Shown one piece after another: positions 62,586-64,000 of a stretch of DNA of 64,000 nt (within the stretch, counting starts at the first letter, position 1; each line of letters starts with the position of its first letter). The DNA comes from M2408 sp040386975. Its GTDB lineage: Bacteria > Bacteroidota > Bacteroidia > Flavobacteriales_D > Crocinitomicaceae. Both the position numbers and the translations under genes were made by a program. The notes beneath the pieces are model-generated. The model searched no databases. It saw nothing but the letters and a program-made list of their open reading frames with translations, and was not told where the DNA came from. Where the stretch lies: the NCBI GenBank assembly GCA_040386975.1, contig JAZKEO010000006.1, positions 186,001-250,000 of the forward strand, read 5' to 3'.

Positions 62586-63068
62586 ATGGCTGAAGTAGGA
62601 ATTATTATGGGAAGTAAATCAGATTTACCAATCATGCAAGAAGCGGCAAAAATTTTAAAACAATTTGATGTTTCGTATGAAATAAATGTTGTTTCTGCTC
62701 ACAGAACGCCTGAATTAATGTTAGAATACGCTCAAAATGCTCACAAAAAAGGTATAAAAGTTATCATTGCTGGAGCTGGAGGTGCTGCACATTTACCTGG
62801 AATGACAGCTTCATTGACTCCACTTCCTGTTATTGGTGTTCCAATAAAATCTTCTAATTCAATTGATGGTTGGGATAGTATTTTATCAATCTTACAAATG
62901 CCAAATGGAATTCCAGTTGCAACAGTTGCTTTAAACGGTGCAAAAAATGCTGGAATTTTAGCCGCAAAAATAATCGCTTCATCCAATCCAGCATTACTTC
63001 AAAAAATGCTTGATTACGCGGAACAATTAAAAAACGAAGTGTTGGAAAGCGCTAAGAATTTGGATTAA
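62586..63068 (+). CDS. purE: N5-carboxyaminoimidazole ribonucleotide mutase
   Basis: Purine biosynthesis: rearranges N5-CAIR to CAIR. 160 residues. IIMGSKSDLPIMQEAAKIL, the catalytic SAHRTPELMLEYA, GAGGAAHLPGMTAS and KSSNSIDGWDSILSILQMP are class I PurE motifs. No purK gene is adjacent in the window, whereas purE and purK usually neighbour each other. The TAA stop lies inside a dispersed 24-bp repeat (63065-63088). Confidence 0.96.
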   Translation: MAEVGIIMGSKSDLPIMQEAAKILKQFDVSYEINVVSAHRTPELMLEYAQNAHKKGIKVIIAGAGGAAHLPGMTASLTPLPVIGVPIKSSNSIDGWDSILSILQMPNGIPVATVALNGAKNAGILAAKIIASSNPALLQKMLDYAEQLKNEVLESAKNLD

Positions 63069-63088
63069 CTTCGTTGCTGCTTCGCGGT
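63065..63088 (-). repeat. dispersed 24-bp repeat, second copy, overlapping purE stop
   Basis: TTAACTTCGTTGCTGC followed by TTCGCGGT is the exact reverse complement of 51251-51274. It contains the purE stop codon TAA at 63066-63068. Confidence 0.8.
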
Positions 63089-63150
63089 GTTAGATTTTAA
63101 GATATTAAGACAATTCTTAACTCTTAATTTTTCACTTTAATTTTTTAAAG

Positions 63151-63173
63151 GAAACTGAGCCTGTCGAAGTTTC
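63151..63173 (-). repeat. GAGCYTGTCGA palindromic repeat overlapping the next stop codon
   Basis: GAAACT / AGTTTC stem around GAGCCTGTCGA; the stop codon of the gamma-carbonic-anhydrase-like gene (63172-63174) overlaps its end. See the copy at 60928-60948. Confidence 0.75.
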
Positions 63174-63717
63174 ACTCTTCACTCTCTTTAAACCAACTCG
63201 TATATTTCACGTAATTATTTGCAATTCGCTGCACTTCGCCCTCAAATAATTCAGGACTCAAGGTTTTTACTTTTTTTGCTGGTATTCCTGCGTAAATACT
63301 CCACGATTCAACACGAGTTCCTTCCAATAAAACTGCTCCTGCTGCAATGATGCAATTTGATTCGATGTAACAATTATCCATCACAATCGATCCCATTCCA
63401 ATCAGTACATTATCTTCAACGGTACAACCGTGAACAAGTGCATTATGACCAATTGAAACATTATTTCCTAAAATGGTTTTTGTTCCCGCCTGTCCGGCAG
63501 GCAGGTTTTCATAGGTGCAATGAATCACTGCTCCATCTTGAATGTTCACGCGATTTCCCATTCGGATGGAGTTTACATCTCCACGAACAACTGCTGAAAA
63601 CCAAACGGAACATTCATCTCCCATGATGATATCACCCACAAGTGTTGCGTTTTCTGCAAACCAACAATCTTTACCAAATTGAGGTTCAAATCCTCTACAC
63701 TTTTTTATTAATGCCAT
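63172..63717 (-). CDS. gamma-carbonic-anhydrase-like protein (left-handed beta-helix) with in-frame repeat insertion
   Basis: 181 residues, hexapeptide-repeat trimer family (gamma-CA/PaaY/YrdA-like). FAENATLVGDIIMGDECSVWF, RMGNRVNIQDGAVIHCTYE, VSIGHNALVHGCTVEDNVLI and GMGSIVMDNCYIESNCIIAA are conserved, with the metal-type His in VIHC and GHNALVHG. Between YEN and TKTILGN the protein contains LPAGQAG, encoded by a palindromic repeat (63485-63505); relatives run straight from YE/YQ to TKT. The insertion lies in a surface loop between helix coils and may be tolerated. The start overlaps the end of the upstream AI-2E transporter gene by 23 bases. Confidence 0.88.
   Translation of the reverse strand: MALIKKCRGFEPQFGKDCWFAENATLVGDIIMGDECSVWFSAVVRGDVNSIRMGNRVNIQDGAVIHCTYENLPAGQAGTKTILGNNVSIGHNALVHGCTVEDNVLIGMGSIVMDNCYIESNCIIAAGAVLLEGTRVESWSIYAGIPAKKVKTLSPELFEGEVQRIANNYVKYTSWFKESEE
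63485..63505 (-). repeat. CCTGCCTGCCGG palindrome inserted in coding sequence
   Basis: Minus strand CCTGCCTG CCGGA CAGGCGGG: 8-bp arms with one mismatch (or a wobble) and a 5-base centre. G+C is far higher than the surrounding gene. It encodes LPAGQAG in frame. Confidence 0.85.
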
Positions 63718-64000
63718 CTGTCTTAATTTTTTTTACGAGTTTAAGCTTTGATAAAAACGAAATTTTCTTTTTAGGATTATCACTAATTAGGTAAGCATAA
63801 GCACTTAAATTATCACTTTTGTCAAGAAGTACTTTTAAAATTGCCAAAATTGGTAGAGCTAAAAACATTCCTCCAACTCCAGCAATTGTTCCACCGATAA
63901 TTACTCCAATCATAGAGGCTAAAGCATTAATTCTAACTTTCGAACCCACAATTTTTGGAATTAAAATATTATTATCAATAAATTGAACAAAAATATTCAC
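63695..64000 (-). CDS. AI-2E family (PerM-like) transporter, 3' part only
   Basis: The last 101 codons of a membrane transporter; the gene starts beyond the right edge. QFIDNNILIPKIVGSKVRIN and VIIGGTIAGVGGMFLALPIL are the conserved C-terminal helices of the AI-2E/PerM (DUF20) family. The end is a basic cytoplasmic tail (KKKISFLSKLKLVKKIKTDG). Substrate unknown. It overlaps the gamma-CA-like gene start, so both are probably co-transcribed. Confidence 0.88.
   Translation of the reverse strand: MNIFVQFIDNNILIPKIVGSKVRINALASMIGVIIGGTIAGVGGMFLALPILAILKVLLDKSDNLSAYAYLISDNPKKKISFLSKLKLVKKIKTDGINKKV

Overview
The window looks like ordinary chromosome of a low-GC marine or freshwater Bacteroidota, most likely order Flavobacteriales and possibly near Fluviicola/Crocinitomix. 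The reasons are: AT-rich DNA; several secreted proteins with type IX secretion (T9SS) C-terminal sorting domains; -7 promoter boxes of the TAnnTTTG type instead of sigma-70 boxes; little Shine-Dalgarno signal; and a DUF6341-like small protein. No name can be assigned from the sequence alone.

Layout. 1-6.8 kb: 3' part of a SNF2 helicase, a small membrane protein, then on the minus strand phosphoglycerate mutase gpmI, a histidine kinase, and an overlapping phenylalanine hydroxylase/pterin dehydratase pair. 6.8-20 kb: a YceI protein, PaaZ, two surface proteins (Asp-box propeller; giant SBBP/CHU_C type), a lipoprotein, a YbhN-like membrane protein, an acyl-CoA carboxylase beta chain and a LURP-one-like protein. 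20-27 kb, minus strand: TPR lipoprotein, small membrane proteins, xseB, an OmpA-like protein, xseA, ispD, a DUF6341-like protein. 27.0-35.1 kb: tRNA-Arg(TCG) followed by an accessory island holding repeated copies of the tRNA 3' end, a broken RhuM/Fic gene and two GC-richer adhesin-like T9SS genes, one frameshifted and one with 159-bp tandem repeats. 35.4-43.3 kb: a signalling cluster with a globin-like histidine kinase, a response regulator, two SpoIIE phosphatases and, convergently, SiaC/SiaB-like proteins with coaE. 43.5-53.2 kb: methyltransferase, ZIP transporter, M1 peptidase, small hypotheticals, a vWA protein, a cystathionine gamma-synthase-like enzyme and an SDR. 53.3-64 kb: M43 metalloprotease, sucAB, a hypothetical, ahcY, purE, a gamma-carbonic-anhydrase-like protein and the end of an AI-2E family transporter.

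The strongest new observation is upstream of phenylalanine hydroxylase. A 19-codon leader ORF with three Tyr codons in four positions precedes segments that can form the classic pause, antiterminator and terminator hairpins, ending in a U8 tract 32 bases before the gene. This predicts tyrosine-responsive transcription attenuation of phenylalanine hydroxylase, and implies that the enzyme is used here to make tyrosine rather than to degrade phenylalanine.

Other points worth following: a duplicated promoter/palindrome shared by the yceI region and paaZ; two homologous relics at tRNA-like att cores; a SiaABC-like partner-switching set; short palindromic repeats that overlap stop codons; and one palindrome inserted in frame into the carbonic-anhydrase-like gene (peptide LPAGQAG).
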